DNA from: Caballeronia udeis
GTDB lineage: Bacteria; Pseudomonadota; Gammaproteobacteria; Burkholderiales; Burkholderiaceae
NCBI RefSeq assembly: GCF_001544555.2
Contig: NZ_FCOK02000040.1
Coordinates: 1-64,000, forward strand
Reading direction: 5' to 3'
Length of the DNA: 64,000 nucleotides
Shown: positions 1 through 8,606 of the stretch, piece by piece
Layout: every line of letters starts with the position of its first letter
Position numbering within the stretch: the first letter of the stretch is position 1
The notes under the pieces: model-generated
The model's database searches: none
Seen by the model: only the letters and a program-made list of their open reading frames with translations
Told to the model about the DNA's origin: nothing
Program-made: the position numbers and the translations under genes

Positions 1-14
1 AAGCTCATAACGTT

Positions 15-950
15 TTATTCTGGCCTGCTGCGAAGCCGGTCTTTAACGCCTTGCACACAAAAATACTGACAGTTCCCCACCCCCCGATTAAACACTCCCG
101 CATGAGTAACATTCATCCCATGCGACGCGCCTTCAATCGTCACTCTCCGCGCCCCTTCAATCCACCCTTCCAACGCCCCCACCGCATCCCGAAACATGCG
201 CGGACTCTTCTCCCCATCGATTAGGAGCGTAGGGCATCGCACCCTCGCCGCCGCATGCGCATCGTAGGCCGGCAGCGGATCGCGAAACTGCAGCGCCAGC
301 GTATTTGCGTTATCCATCGCCATAGCCTTGAACTCTTTCGGACTCCTCGCCCAGAACCCCGGTCGACTCACCGAATCGACAAAAAGCCCCAACCCCTCAT
401 CAATCTCCCCGCGGCCAATCAACTCCGCCGCCTTCGCCCGCAGCGCATTAACCGGCGCAGGCAACACCGTCCGCGCCCTCCCATCATCACCCGGCCTAGC
501 CACCGCCCCACCCGGATCAGCGAGCACCAACGACTTCACCAACTCCGGATATCTAACTGCCAGATGAAACGCAACACACCCGCCCCGCGAGTGCCCGACA
601 ACATTCACAGCCCCAACGCTCAACCGCTCGATAAACCGCCCCAACTCATCAACATGCGCGTCCCAGCTAAACTGCCGTGATCCACCGGCCATCGCGCCAA
701 ACCCCAGCACCCCCGAGGGCCAATAATGCGAAAGGCTCGGCGCAACACATCGATACTGCTTGGCGAGCGGCCCTAACTGCGGCTTCCAGTATCGAAAGTC
801 ACAAAGCGACCCATGCACGAACAGCATCACCTCGTGATGCTCGTGCCCGGTCTGTACAAAGGGAACCTGCAGACCATCGTCAAGCGTGGCGATATCCGGC
901 GCTGGCAGGCCAAAAAGTTGCGAGGGATCCACTCCATCCAACAGCTTCAT
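15..950 (-). CDS. alpha/beta hydrolase
   Basis: Predicted cytosolic alpha/beta-fold hydrolase of about 311 aa; substrate unknown. Visible motifs are the HGS oxyanion-hole segment (FVHGS, about residues 44-48), the nucleophile elbow GHSRGG with Ser121, and a late GASHG segment supplying the catalytic His. The reading frame stays open upstream to 1061, but that extension overlaps the end of the DedA gene and is low-complexity, so the ATG at 950 (MKLLDG) is preferred. It lies 49 bp downstream of the DedA-rhodanese gene on the same strand and may be cotranscribed with it. An esterase, lactonase or haloperoxidase-like role are all possible. Confidence 0.8.
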   Translation of the reverse strand: MKLLDGVDPSQLFGLPAPDIATLDDGLQVPFVQTGHEHHEVMLFVHGSLCDFRYWKPQLGPLAKQYRCVAPSLSHYWPSGVLGFGAMAGGSRQFSWDAHVDELGRFIERLSVGAVNVVGHSRGGCVAFHLAVRYPELVKSLVLADPGGAVARPGDDGRARTVLPAPVNALRAKAAELIGRGEIDEGLGLFVDSVSRPGFWARSPKEFKAMAMDNANTLALQFRDPLPAYDAHAAARVRCPTLLIDGEKSPRMFRDAVGALEGWIEGARRVTIEGASHGMNVTHAGVFNRGVGNCQYFCVQGVKDRLRSRPE

Positions 951-999
951 CCGTTGCAACTCCGATAACGAAAAACCGCAAAAGCCTGCAAAGAAAAAC

Positions 1000-2055
1000 T
1001 CACTCCGGCGCCGTAGCCCGAACGGTGACCATATCGCCCATGCTCCGATCATCGTCGTCATCGAGCGAAGAGGAAGAGGAAGAAGACGAAGAACCCAACG
1101 CCCCAGAACTCAAAGAATCAAACGGAACAGCCTCTACCGGAAACCCCTTCTTCTCCCACGCGTCCAGCCCGCCCTTCAGCGGCCGCACATTCCGAAATCC
1201 CTTCGCCCTCAACTGCCGCGCAATATGCTTGGCCGTCGCTTCATTCGGACACACGCAATACACCACAACCTCATGCTCCCGAAACATCGGATCGATTTTC
1301 CTCGACGACTCCAAATCCAACGGAATCGCGCCTTTGATCCGATGCGCCTCTTTCCTCCTCACCTCTGGCGGCCGGGCATCGAAAATAACGGGCGGCGCAT
1401 CTGAGCGCATCATTTCATCGAGTTGTTCGGGCGTGATCCGATACTTCGCGAGCCATCGACGGAACTGAATACGCCGCGCCCATCGGTACGCCAAAAACGC
1501 GCCCGCGGCCATCGCAAGCACATCGAGTGCGGTGAGCCCATACGTCCTCACGAACACCAGCAGATGCGCCACCTCGGCATTCAGAATCGCGCCGCCAAGC
1601 ATCCACGCCGACGCCCACAACCCCGCGCCCACCAGATCCCAGAACAAGAAAACCCGCACATCAATCTGCGTCGTCCCCAGCAACGGCGACGACACCAGCC
1701 CAAGCCCAGGCACGAACTTCGAAAGCGCCAACAAAGGCACGCCAAACCGCTCAAACCAATGCCGAGCCGTACGCAAAGTAGTATCGAGAGAAAGCGAGAA
1801 CCGCACGAGCGAATTGAGAAACCGCCGGCCATATACCCGCCCGGCAGTAAACCAAAGCGCATCGGCGATAACCACCGCGATAACCGCGGCCGCCAACATA
1901 TGCCAGAACGAAGCCAGCCCGGCCGCGACTAACGTGCCGGCGAGCACCAGCATGGGTGCAGCGGGAATGGGGACGCCGAGTTGGGTGGCGAGCACGCTGA
2001 CGAACACGGCCCACGCGCCCCACGACGACACAACAGAAATCGGGACGTGCGGCAA
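1000..2055 (-). CDS. DedA-family membrane protein fused to a rhodanese domain
   Basis: A 351-aa fusion. Residues about 1-195 form a DedA/SNARE-associated membrane domain with several hydrophobic helices; this family is linked to lipid carrier flipping and membrane homeostasis. Residues about 205-312 are a rhodanese sulfurtransferase domain with DARPPEV and an active-site-like loop YCVCPNEAT, in which C267 is the probable persulfide cysteine. The protein ends in an unusual acidic, low-complexity tail with a run of nine Ser followed by LDDDDD (about 322-336). The fusion architecture is familiar in Burkholderiaceae; the tail is not a known domain. It lies between the hydrolase and the GntR regulator on the same strand. 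Confidence 0.88.
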   Translation of the reverse strand: MPHVPISVVSSWGAWAVFVSVLATQLGVPIPAAPMLVLAGTLVAAGLASFWHMLAAAVIAVVIADALWFTAGRVYGRRFLNSLVRFSLSLDTTLRTARHWFERFGVPLLALSKFVPGLGLVSSPLLGTTQIDVRVFLFWDLVGAGLWASAWMLGGAILNAEVAHLLVFVRTYGLTALDVLAMAAGAFLAYRWARRIQFRRWLAKYRITPEQLDEMMRSDAPPVIFDARPPEVRRKEAHRIKGAIPLDLESSRKIDPMFREHEVVVYCVCPNEATAKHIARQLRAKGFRNVRPLKGGLDAWEKKGFPVEAVPFDSLSSGALGSSSSSSSSSLDDDDDRSMGDMVTVRATAPE

Positions 2056-2218
2056 TTCGGGCTCCTTCCGGATGATGCGGAGCGCCGCCTGCCGGAGGGA
2101 TCACCTAAAAATCTCGGCTAAAACCAATCCAAAACAGCGCTCGGACCCGCAACTTTATCTCGAAAATGAAAATATCGCCGAGTGCGCTGAACGTCGTTTA
2201 TCTCCAGCCTACTCCTCT

Positions 2219-2872
2219 CTACCCCTCAATTCTCGCCCGCGTCACGCCGAGCAAACCACCCATCGCGTCACGCGCCGCCGCCGAATTCCGCACGACGATC
2301 GCATCGAAAACGGCCGTATGTTCCGCCATCGATGCGTTGAAAACCTCCGCCCGCCGCGCATTCAACCGCAACTGCGCCTCAAGCGTGCGCTCGATCAGCG
2401 TCCCGAGCGGCACCAGCAATTCATTGCTGCACGCATTCAACACGCTCAGATGAAACCGCAGATCGGCACGAACCCATTCATCGACATTGCGCGCTTCCAG
2501 CATCGCCCGGTGCGCATCGCCGAGCCGCTCCAACGAATCGTCATCATGATTCGCAGCGGCCAACGCAGCGGCATAAGGCTCGATCATCTCGCGCATTTCC
2601 TGCAGCTTGATCGCGAACTGCAACGGCTTCGCGACGCGCGAATACCACTCGAGAACGTCGGCATCGAGAAGATTCCAGGCGTGCCGAGGCCGCACACGCG
2701 TACCAATCTTCGGCCGCGATTCAATCAGTCCCTTCGATGTCAGCGTGCGCAACGCCTCGCGCAGCACGGTCCGGCTGACGCCAAAACGCTCCATCAGTTC
2801 GGCTTCGCGCGGCAACGTAGATGCCGGCGGGAAATCGCCGCGCAGAATCTCGGTGCCAAGCTCGTACGCCAC
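2219..2872 (-). CDS. dgoR: GntR/FCD-family regulator, probable galactonate regulator DgoR
   Basis: FadR-subfamily GntR repressor: N-terminal winged helix (LPREAELMERFGVSRTVLRE and following) and a C-terminal all-helical FCD ligand domain from about residue 75. It is transcribed divergently from dgoD, the arrangement expected of a repressor induced by galactonate; the gene symbol rests on that context. The annotated start is a GTG at 2872, which leaves the winged helix short. In-frame codons upstream (to the TGA at 2924) read KVIQHDLHGRVAYELG, typical family N-terminus, but contain no standard start. The neighbouring frame from a TTG at 2945 reads into the same stretch if one G of a GGGG run near 2903-2906 is removed. 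The 5' end may therefore be frameshifted. Confidence 0.82.
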   Translation of the reverse strand: MAYELGTEILRGDFPPASTLPREAELMERFGVSRTVLREALRTLTSKGLIESRPKIGTRVRPRHAWNLLDADVLEWYSRVAKPLQFAIKLQEMREMIEPYAAALAAANHDDDSLERLGDAHRAMLEARNVDEWVRADLRFHLSVLNACSNELLVPLGTLIERTLEAQLRLNARRAEVFNASMAEHTAVFDAIVVRNSAAARDAMGGLLGVTRARIEG

Positions 2873-2980
2873 GCGTCCGTGCAGATCGTGCTGGATAACC
2901 TTCCCCTTTTCCCAGAGTTGACGTCAGGCAATCAAAACGACGCAATTATACGGACCCTTTCCCCACAAGGCTCTTCGGCA

Positions 2981-2992
2981 AATAGTACTATT
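2981..2992. promoter_or_regulatory. candidate GntR operator
   Basis: AATAGTACTATT is a perfect 12-bp palindrome in the gap between the divergent GntR regulator and dgoD, in an AT-rich stretch 79 bp upstream of the dgoD start. Its size and symmetry suit a FadR-type GntR dimer. The assignment is an inference from position and symmetry. Confidence 0.45.
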
Positions 2993-3070
2993 AATATACA
3001 CATCAAACGGATTTTTGATAGCATAGAAACCCTCGTTCCCCACTCACCGGAAAAATCAGGAGACGCCAGC

Positions 3071-4219
3071 ATGAAAATCACCAAACTCGAAACTTTTATC
3101 GTTCCGCCGCGCTGGTGTTTCCTGAAGATCACGACCGATGAAGGCATCGTCGGCTGGGGCGAACCGGTGGTGGAAGGCCGCGCGCATACGGTCGCGGCGG
3201 CAGTCGATGAGCTGTCGGACTACCTGATCGGCAAGGACCCGCTGTTGATCGAAGACCACTGGCAAGTCATGTATCGCGCGGGTTTTTACCGCGGCGGCCC
3301 GATCGGCATGAGCGCGATTGCGGGCGTGGACCAGGCGCTGTGGGACATCAAGGGCAAACATCACGGCGTGCCTATCCACGCGCTGCTTGGCGGCCAGGTC
3401 CGCGACCGGATCAAGGTGTATTCGTGGATCGGCGGCGACCGCCCAAGCGACGTCGCGAACAACGCGCGCGCCGTCGTGGACCGCGGTTTCAAGGCGGTGA
3501 AGATGAACGGTTCGGAAGAACTTCAGATCATCGATACCTTCGACAAGGTCCAGGCCGTCATCAACAACGTGGCGGCGGTGCGTGAGGCGGTGGGCCCGAA
3601 TATTGGCATCGGCGTGGACTTCCACGGCCGCGTGCACAAGCCCATGGCGAAGGTGCTCGCGAAGGAACTCGACCCGTTCAAGCTGCTGTTTATCGAAGAG
3701 CCGGTGTTGTCGGAGAACGTGGAAGCCTTACGCGACATCGTGAACCAGACGAGCACGCCGATCGCGCTCGGCGAGCGTTTGTACTCGCGCTGGGACTTCA
3801 AGCACATCCTGGCCGGCGGTTACGTGGACATCATCCAGCCGGACGCGTCGCACGCGGGCGGGATTACGGAATGCCGCAAGATTGCATCGATGGCCGAAGC
3901 CTACGACGTCGCCCTCGCCCTCCACTGTCCGCTTGGGCCTATCGCGCTCGCAACCTGCCTGCAAATCGATGCGGTCAGCTACAACGCCTTCATCCAGGAG
4001 CAAAGCCTCGGGATTCACTACAACAAGGGCAACGATCTGCTCGATTACATCAAGAACCCCGAAGTCTTCAAATACGAAGACGGCATGGTAATGATTCCGC
4101 AAGGGCCGGGCTTGGGCATCGAGGTGAACGAGGAGAAAGTGCGCGAGATGGCCAAGGTGGGGCATCGCTGGCGCAATCCGGTGTGGCGCCACGCCGATGG
4201 CAGCGTTGCAGAGTGGTGA
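3071..4219 (+). CDS. dgoD: D-galactonate dehydratase
   Basis: Enolase-superfamily (mandelate racemase subgroup) dehydratase that converts D-galactonate to 2-keto-3-deoxygalactonate. It is 382 aa, the family's usual length. The metal ligands D183, E209 and E235 and the catalytic histidines H185 and H285 fall exactly at the positions known for the E. coli enzyme (GVDFHGR, FIEEPV, LGERL, LHCPLG). The frame is open far upstream, but the ATG at 3071 has an AGGAGA ribosome-binding site ending 7 bases before it and opens with MKITKLETF, so the long upstream extension is rejected. The kinase and aldolase that would complete the DeLey-Doudoroff route are not beside it. Confidence 0.96.
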   Translation: MKITKLETFIVPPRWCFLKITTDEGIVGWGEPVVEGRAHTVAAAVDELSDYLIGKDPLLIEDHWQVMYRAGFYRGGPIGMSAIAGVDQALWDIKGKHHGVPIHALLGGQVRDRIKVYSWIGGDRPSDVANNARAVVDRGFKAVKMNGSEELQIIDTFDKVQAVINNVAAVREAVGPNIGIGVDFHGRVHKPMAKVLAKELDPFKLLFIEEPVLSENVEALRDIVNQTSTPIALGERLYSRWDFKHILAGGYVDIIQPDASHAGGITECRKIASMAEAYDVALALHCPLGPIALATCLQIDAVSYNAFIQEQSLGIHYNKGNDLLDYIKNPEVFKYEDGMVMIPQGPGLGIEVNEEKVREMAKVGHRWRNPVWRHADGSVAEW

Positions 4220-4280
4220 TAGAAGAATTGCGTTGCACCGCACTATGCAGATAGCGCGGGCATCGTAGAATAGCGTTATT

Positions 4281-4299
4281 GAGACGGGAATTCCGTCTC
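4281..4299. promoter_or_regulatory. short inverted repeat downstream of dgoD
   Basis: GAGACGG and CCGTCTC form a 7-bp stem with loop GAATT, 61 bp after the dgoD stop. No T-run follows, so it is a weak or factor-dependent terminator or an operator for the next gene. In the rest of the 290-bp gap (4220-4509) nothing coding is supported. Confidence 0.3.
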
Positions 4300-4509
4300 G
4301 ATGGCGTTACGTGACATGCTGGCCGGATTTAATCGGCCAATGGGTTACAGCACTGGAAACAGCGGCCTTGTGACACACGAAACCTATGTGCAGCAAGGCT
4401 TTGCATGCGGTGACAACGCCTGGCCCGCGTCTTGCATTATCTCGCGTACGTGTGTTTGTTTCGACCCAGCGCCCGGGAAGAGCGCGACGACAAAGCTAGA
4501 GAGTCCAGC

Positions 4510-4815
4510 ATGTATTACTACACCCTTCCAGATGAATTCGTCCGCACGCAGATGGCCGTCGGCGCATTGGTGCTGTTTGGCGTGCTGCGGGTGATCTGCG
4601 CCGCCGTGGGCGCCCAGCGCAGCTGGCGCATGTCGACCGTGACGCGCTGCTTTATCGGCGCGGCGGTGCTGTTCTGCTTGCCTCAACTCCTCGATGTAGT
4701 CATGTCGTCACCCATGTGGCACCGCGCATTCGTCGAGCTTCAAGGCAAGGCGATCGGCTGCGCGCTGGCGCTGTTCTGCGCACCCATCGTGAGCCACAGG
4801 CTGGGCTACGAGTAA
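4510..4815 (+). CDS. small hypothetical membrane protein
   Basis: A 101-aa protein starting MYYYTLPDEF, with three hydrophobic segments (roughly residues 13-32, 43-62 and 78-96), the last reaching almost to the C-terminus. It is probably an inner-membrane protein. No family was recognised. The ATG at 4510 is preferred over the upstream GC-rich extension because the membrane-protein character begins there. It is convergent with the CopD-like gene, and only 36 bp separate the two stops. Confidence 0.6.
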   Translation: MYYYTLPDEFVRTQMAVGALVLFGVLRVICAAVGAQRSWRMSTVTRCFIGAAVLFCLPQLLDVVMSSPMWHRAFVELQGKAIGCALALFCAPIVSHRLGYE

Positions 4816-4851
4816 CTATCGGCATCAATTAGCCGAACTCATGCAGCCCGT

Positions 4852-5787
4852 CTAACCCATCGCAGAAAAACCCGGCACGCTGTGCGACAGCACGGCGGCC
4901 GCGACAAATACCGCAACAATCAGCAACGCCTCCATCCGCATGATCCCGGTGAACGTGTGCGCATCGACTGTCGATGCGGTGCGTTGCAACCGCGGCATGA
5001 CGGACCATCGGTTCATCGCACCGAGCAGCAACGCGGTCCCAATAAGCACACCCTTCACAACCAGCGCGTGGCCCCAGCCGCTTGTTTCGAGCGCTTGCGC
5101 CGACCCGCCCAACCCACGCCACGCGTTATAAATCCCGGTGAGAATGACTAAAGACACGGCGACCACCGCTGCCGTGGAGACCTTGCCGGCAATACGAATC
5201 AAAAAAGCCCGCGCAAGCGATGTCCCCAGCGCCGGCAACACCCGCCACGCGCTTGCGATGACCAGCCCGCCCCAAACGGCCGTTGCCAGCAGATGAACGG
5301 TCTGCACGCCTTCGGCGAGCGAAAACGCGCCGGCATCGGCGGCATGTCCCACCGACGCCTTGCCCGCCGCCGCCACGAGTGCGCCGACCGCGAACAGTCC
5401 GACTCGCGGACCACCCTTCGGTTTAGCCAATGCCGTCGCCAGGATCAGCAACACGCTGCCGGCGAACGCAATCGCCCAGCCCGTGCCGGCGTGCGTGCCC
5501 GTGATCACGGCAACCACGGCATCGAAGGCCTGAAAGAGAGGCGCACCGCTCATCGACGCCGCCTGCAGCCAGACCAGCACAAGATCTGCCACCGCGAGCA
5601 CGACCGCGCCGCCTGTGCTCAGCCCCCGCGCCCTTACCCAGCCGAGACGCGCAGGCGAAACGGGCGCAGCCGCGTTTTCCTTCGATAACCACACGCTCAG
5701 GAACGCCCCGCCGAGCGTGCAGGCAAACGCAATGTCGGCGAGCGCGGCAACGAGGACTTGAGGGAGCCACAGTGGATCGTCACTCAT
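4852..5787 (-). CDS. copD: CopD-family copper resistance/export membrane protein
   Basis: A polytopic inner-membrane protein of 311 aa with about eight hydrophobic helices, matching the CopD family associated with copper uptake or export across the cytoplasmic membrane. The start is the ATG at 5787 (MSDDPLWLPQ); the longer open frame to 5874 is rejected because it adds a Phe-rich, non-family leader. Histidines in helices (for example AGKASVGHAADAG and GVQTVHLLATAVWGG) are candidate metal ligands. No copC lies beside it, which is unusual because copCD are often paired. It is divergent from the cytochrome c genes. Confidence 0.8.
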   Translation of the reverse strand: MSDDPLWLPQVLVAALADIAFACTLGGAFLSVWLSKENAAAPVSPARLGWVRARGLSTGGAVVLAVADLVLVWLQAASMSGAPLFQAFDAVVAVITGTHAGTGWAIAFAGSVLLILATALAKPKGGPRVGLFAVGALVAAAGKASVGHAADAGAFSLAEGVQTVHLLATAVWGGLVIASAWRVLPALGTSLARAFLIRIAGKVSTAAVVAVSLVILTGIYNAWRGLGGSAQALETSGWGHALVVKGVLIGTALLLGAMNRWSVMPRLQRTASTVDAHTFTGIMRMEALLIVAVFVAAAVLSHSVPGFSAMG

Positions 5788-6230
5788 GACCACGCCTTGA
5801 CGGAGAGATTCGGGCTGAAAGCAAACAAGGAATGCATTGAAGGTTCGATGAAGGTCGAAGAAGAAACAAAACACACCGCATGGGCCGGGAACGCGAGTCT
5901 AGCGGAATGAGCATACGGAATGCACCAACGCTCAAGGACACCCGAGCCCAACAAAACCGTCCCCAAACCCGACAAAATCCGTCGATACTTTGTCATTCGC
6001 CGCCGACAACCAACTTCAACGCACGTTCAAAAACCCCTGTCGATCGGTCGCGCGGCAAATTGTCGCGTACACGTTGAAGGTGCAGTGCAACAGGGCGATG
6101 CTCAAATAGTCATCATCAGGCAACGATGATAGAATGCCGCGTCGCATCAGAGGCTCGCAGAGCCAATGTGGCAATGGTTCACCACATATTCGCACCGGGC
6201 CGAACGAAGCTCGGCAGGTCCTCGAAATTC
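5788..6230. other. intergenic region between divergent copD and cytochrome c genes
   Basis: 443 bp holding both divergent promoters. Frames here are short and show no coding character. No clear palindrome or consensus promoter could be fixed by eye. Confidence 0.5.
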
Positions 6231-6992
6231 ATGGAGTGTCGCGTGTCTTCAAGACGCATATTTCGTCCGTTGCTCGCCCCGCTAATGGCTCTTGCGCTGA
6301 TCGGCACAGCCAGCATTGCCAGCGCAGCAGAAGCCCCGGCGCCCGCTACAGCCGCCGCCCAGCCAATGGCGCCGGACACCATGGCGGCGCGTGTACAGGG
6401 TTGCACGGCATGTCACGGCGTCCACGGCGAAGGCACGGACAACGACTATTTCCCGCGTCTTGCCGGCAAGCCGGCTGACTACATCTACAACCAGTTGCAG
6501 AACTTCCGCGAAGGCCGCCGGAAGTATCCGCCAATGAACTACCTCGTCACGTATCTCTCCGACGACTACCTTCATGAGATCGCCACGTATTTCTCGGAAC
6601 AACGTCCGCCGTATCCGCAGCCGGCCAAGCCGACTGTGTCGCCGTCAACGTTGTCGAAGGGCCAGCAGATCGTGCTGAACGGCGACGCAGGGCGCGGTAT
6701 TCCCGCCTGCGCGGCATGCCACGGCACGAACCTGACGGGTATGCAACCGGCTATTCCGGGTCTTGTGGGATTGCACTCCGACTACATCAGCGCGCAGCTT
6801 GGCGCCTGGCGTGCGGGCTCGCGTCACGCGAAAGCACCTGACTGCATGCAACAGATCGCCACCCGCCTGACCGACGACGACGTGACCGCTGTCGCCGCCT
6901 GGCTCTCCACGCAAACCGCACCGGCGAATCCGGTACCCGCGCCCGCAGGCTCGCGCAAGACGCCGCTCGCCTGCGGCAGCGAACCGCAATAA
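6231..6992 (+). CDS. diheme cytochrome c (c4-like)
   Basis: A 253-aa periplasmic electron carrier with a cleavable signal peptide (about residues 1-30, ending ASIASAAEA) and two CXXCH haem sites, CTACH at 58-62 and CAACH at 160-164, each opening one half of a duplicated cytochrome c fold. This two-domain layout is that of cytochrome c4. The ATG at 6231 places the basic n-region SSRRIF just before the hydrophobic core; the extension to 6126 spoils the signal peptide. It is followed after 21 bp by the triheme cytochrome, so the two are probably one transcript. Confidence 0.88.
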   Translation: MECRVSSRRIFRPLLAPLMALALIGTASIASAAEAPAPATAAAQPMAPDTMAARVQGCTACHGVHGEGTDNDYFPRLAGKPADYIYNQLQNFREGRRKYPPMNYLVTYLSDDYLHEIATYFSEQRPPYPQPAKPTVSPSTLSKGQQIVLNGDAGRGIPACAACHGTNLTGMQPAIPGLVGLHSDYISAQLGAWRAGSRHAKAPDCMQQIATRLTDDDVTAVAAWLSTQTAPANPVPAPAGSRKTPLACGSEPQ

Positions 6993-7013
6993 GGCGCGAG
7001 GAGCGAGAAGAAT

Positions 7014-8312
7014 ATGAAACGCAAGTCCCTGTTCGCACTTTCGGCTGTTGTCGTGATTACGGCCGCTGCAGCCGCCGCCGCACTCTGGTCGGGTGGCGAG
7101 ACTTTCCATTCGAGCGGCGCCGTCGCCGCAGTGCCCGCCGACCAGACCGAGTTGATCAAACGCGGCGAATACCTGGCCCGCGCCGGCGACTGTATTGCCT
7201 GCCACACGGTTCGCGGCGGCAAGACGTTTGCCGGCGGCCTGCCCATGCTCACGCCGTTCGGCACGCTCTACACACCGAACATCACGCCGGACGATCAATA
7301 CGGCATCGGCAAGTGGACGTCGGACGACTTCTACCGGTCAATCCACGTCGGCCGCTCGAAAGACGGCAGCCTGCTGTACCCGGCCATGCCGTTCACGGCT
7401 TATACCAAGGTCACGCGCGCCGACTCGGACGCCATGTTCGCGTACATGCGCTCGGTGCCGCCGGTCAATGTACCCAGCCGTCCGCACGAACTGCGCTTCC
7501 CGTTCAACCAGCGCAACATGCTGATTGGCTGGCGCGTGCTGTTCTTCAGCGAAGGCGAATTCAAGCCGGATCCCACCAAGTCGGTTGAATGGAACCGCGG
7601 CGCTTACCTGATCGAAGGACTTGGCCATTGCAGCATGTGCCATACATCGATCAACCCGCTGGGCGGCCCGGTGAGCTCCGCTGCATTCGGCGGCGGCCTG
7701 ATCCCGCTGCAGAACTGGTACGCACCGTCGTTGACGTCGAATAAGGAAGCTGGCCTGGGCGACTGGGACATCAAGGACATCAACGACCTGCTGAAGACCG
7801 GCGTGTCGCAACGCGGCGCGGTGTTTGGCCCGATGGCCGAAGTGGTCCACAACAGCTTGCAGTACATGACGGACGCGGACATCAGCGCCATGTCGACGTT
7901 CCTGAGGTCGATCCCGCAAAAGGGCGAAGCGCCGGAAACCATGCAGTTCGAAACGTCGGCGCAATTCGGTTCGGAATTGCTGCAACAGGGCAAGAAGATC
8001 TACACGGAAAACTGCGCGAAGTGCCACGCGGAAAATGGTCTGGGCAAACCGCCAGCCTACCCGCCGCTTGCCACGAACCAGTCCATCCAGATGCAGTCGG
8101 CCGTGAACCCGATCCGCATGGTGCTCAATGGCGGTTACCCGCCGAGCACGGGCGGCAACCCGCGTCCGTATGGCATGCCGCCGTTCGCGCAAGCGCTGTC
8201 GGATACGGAAGTGGCTGCGGTTGTGACGTACATTCGTATGTCATGGGGCAACCACGGTACGCCGGTGTCGCCGCAACAAGTCAGCAACCTGCGCTCAGCC
8301 CCGCTTGACTGA
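7014..8312 (+). CDS. triheme cytochrome c, dehydrogenase-subunit type
   Basis: A 432-aa exported or membrane-anchored cytochrome with an N-terminal hydrophobic signal/anchor (residues 5-25) and three CXXCH sites: CIACH 60-64, CSMCH 206-210 and CAKCH 334-338. Three c-type haems in a protein of this size are typical of the cytochrome subunit of membrane-bound alcohol or gluconate dehydrogenases. No flavin or PQQ dehydrogenase subunit is adjacent, so the electron donor is unknown; the preceding diheme cytochrome is the likely partner. A strong terminator follows. Confidence 0.88.
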   Translation: MKRKSLFALSAVVVITAAAAAAALWSGGETFHSSGAVAAVPADQTELIKRGEYLARAGDCIACHTVRGGKTFAGGLPMLTPFGTLYTPNITPDDQYGIGKWTSDDFYRSIHVGRSKDGSLLYPAMPFTAYTKVTRADSDAMFAYMRSVPPVNVPSRPHELRFPFNQRNMLIGWRVLFFSEGEFKPDPTKSVEWNRGAYLIEGLGHCSMCHTSINPLGGPVSSAAFGGGLIPLQNWYAPSLTSNKEAGLGDWDIKDINDLLKTGVSQRGAVFGPMAEVVHNSLQYMTDADISAMSTFLRSIPQKGEAPETMQFETSAQFGSELLQQGKKIYTENCAKCHAENGLGKPPAYPPLATNQSIQMQSAVNPIRMVLNGGYPPSTGGNPRPYGMPPFAQALSDTEVAAVVTYIRMSWGNHGTPVSPQQVSNLRSAPLD

Positions 8313-8363
8313 TCGAAGAAGCGTTTTCCGCAGGTAGAGTAAAATGCGCTCAAGGGCGCAAGC

Positions 8364-8407
8364 AGGGCGCAGGCCTCGAAACCGGGGCTGCGCCCTTCGT
8401 CTTTTTT
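8364..8407 (+). terminator. Rho-independent terminator after cytochrome genes
   Basis: The stem AGGGCGCAG/CTGCGCCCT (8364-8372 with 8388-8396) is followed by a T-rich run ending TTTTTT at 8402-8407. A competing upstream arm AAGGGCGCA (8352-8360) could pair with the same 3' arm. Confidence 0.85.
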
Positions 8408-8482
8408 GAGCACGAATAAGCTGGAACGTAGGTACGCAGACGGGATAAACCACGGGCGCGGTAAAATACCCGGTTGGTTGGC

Positions 8483-8506
8483 CGGATTGCACCGCGGATT
8501 GCACCG
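8483..8506. repeat. 12-bp tandem duplication
   Basis: CGGATTGCACCG occurs twice in immediate succession in the leader of the hemolysin III-family gene. Its function is unknown. Confidence 0.6.
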
Positions 8507-8606
8507 GTTTGGCTCCGGTCTCAGCATTCGTTTCCTTAATGTAGAAAATTAGGCAGAAAAGCGCGGCGTTGCAGGCAGGACCGCAACGACGTGACGAGGA
8601 TGGTCG

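Noticed and set aside
1532..3070. A long N-terminal extension of the dgoD reading frame
   Set aside because: The dehydratase aligns from its ATG at 3071 with residue numbering identical to the E. coli enzyme; the extension overlaps divergent genes and their promoter.
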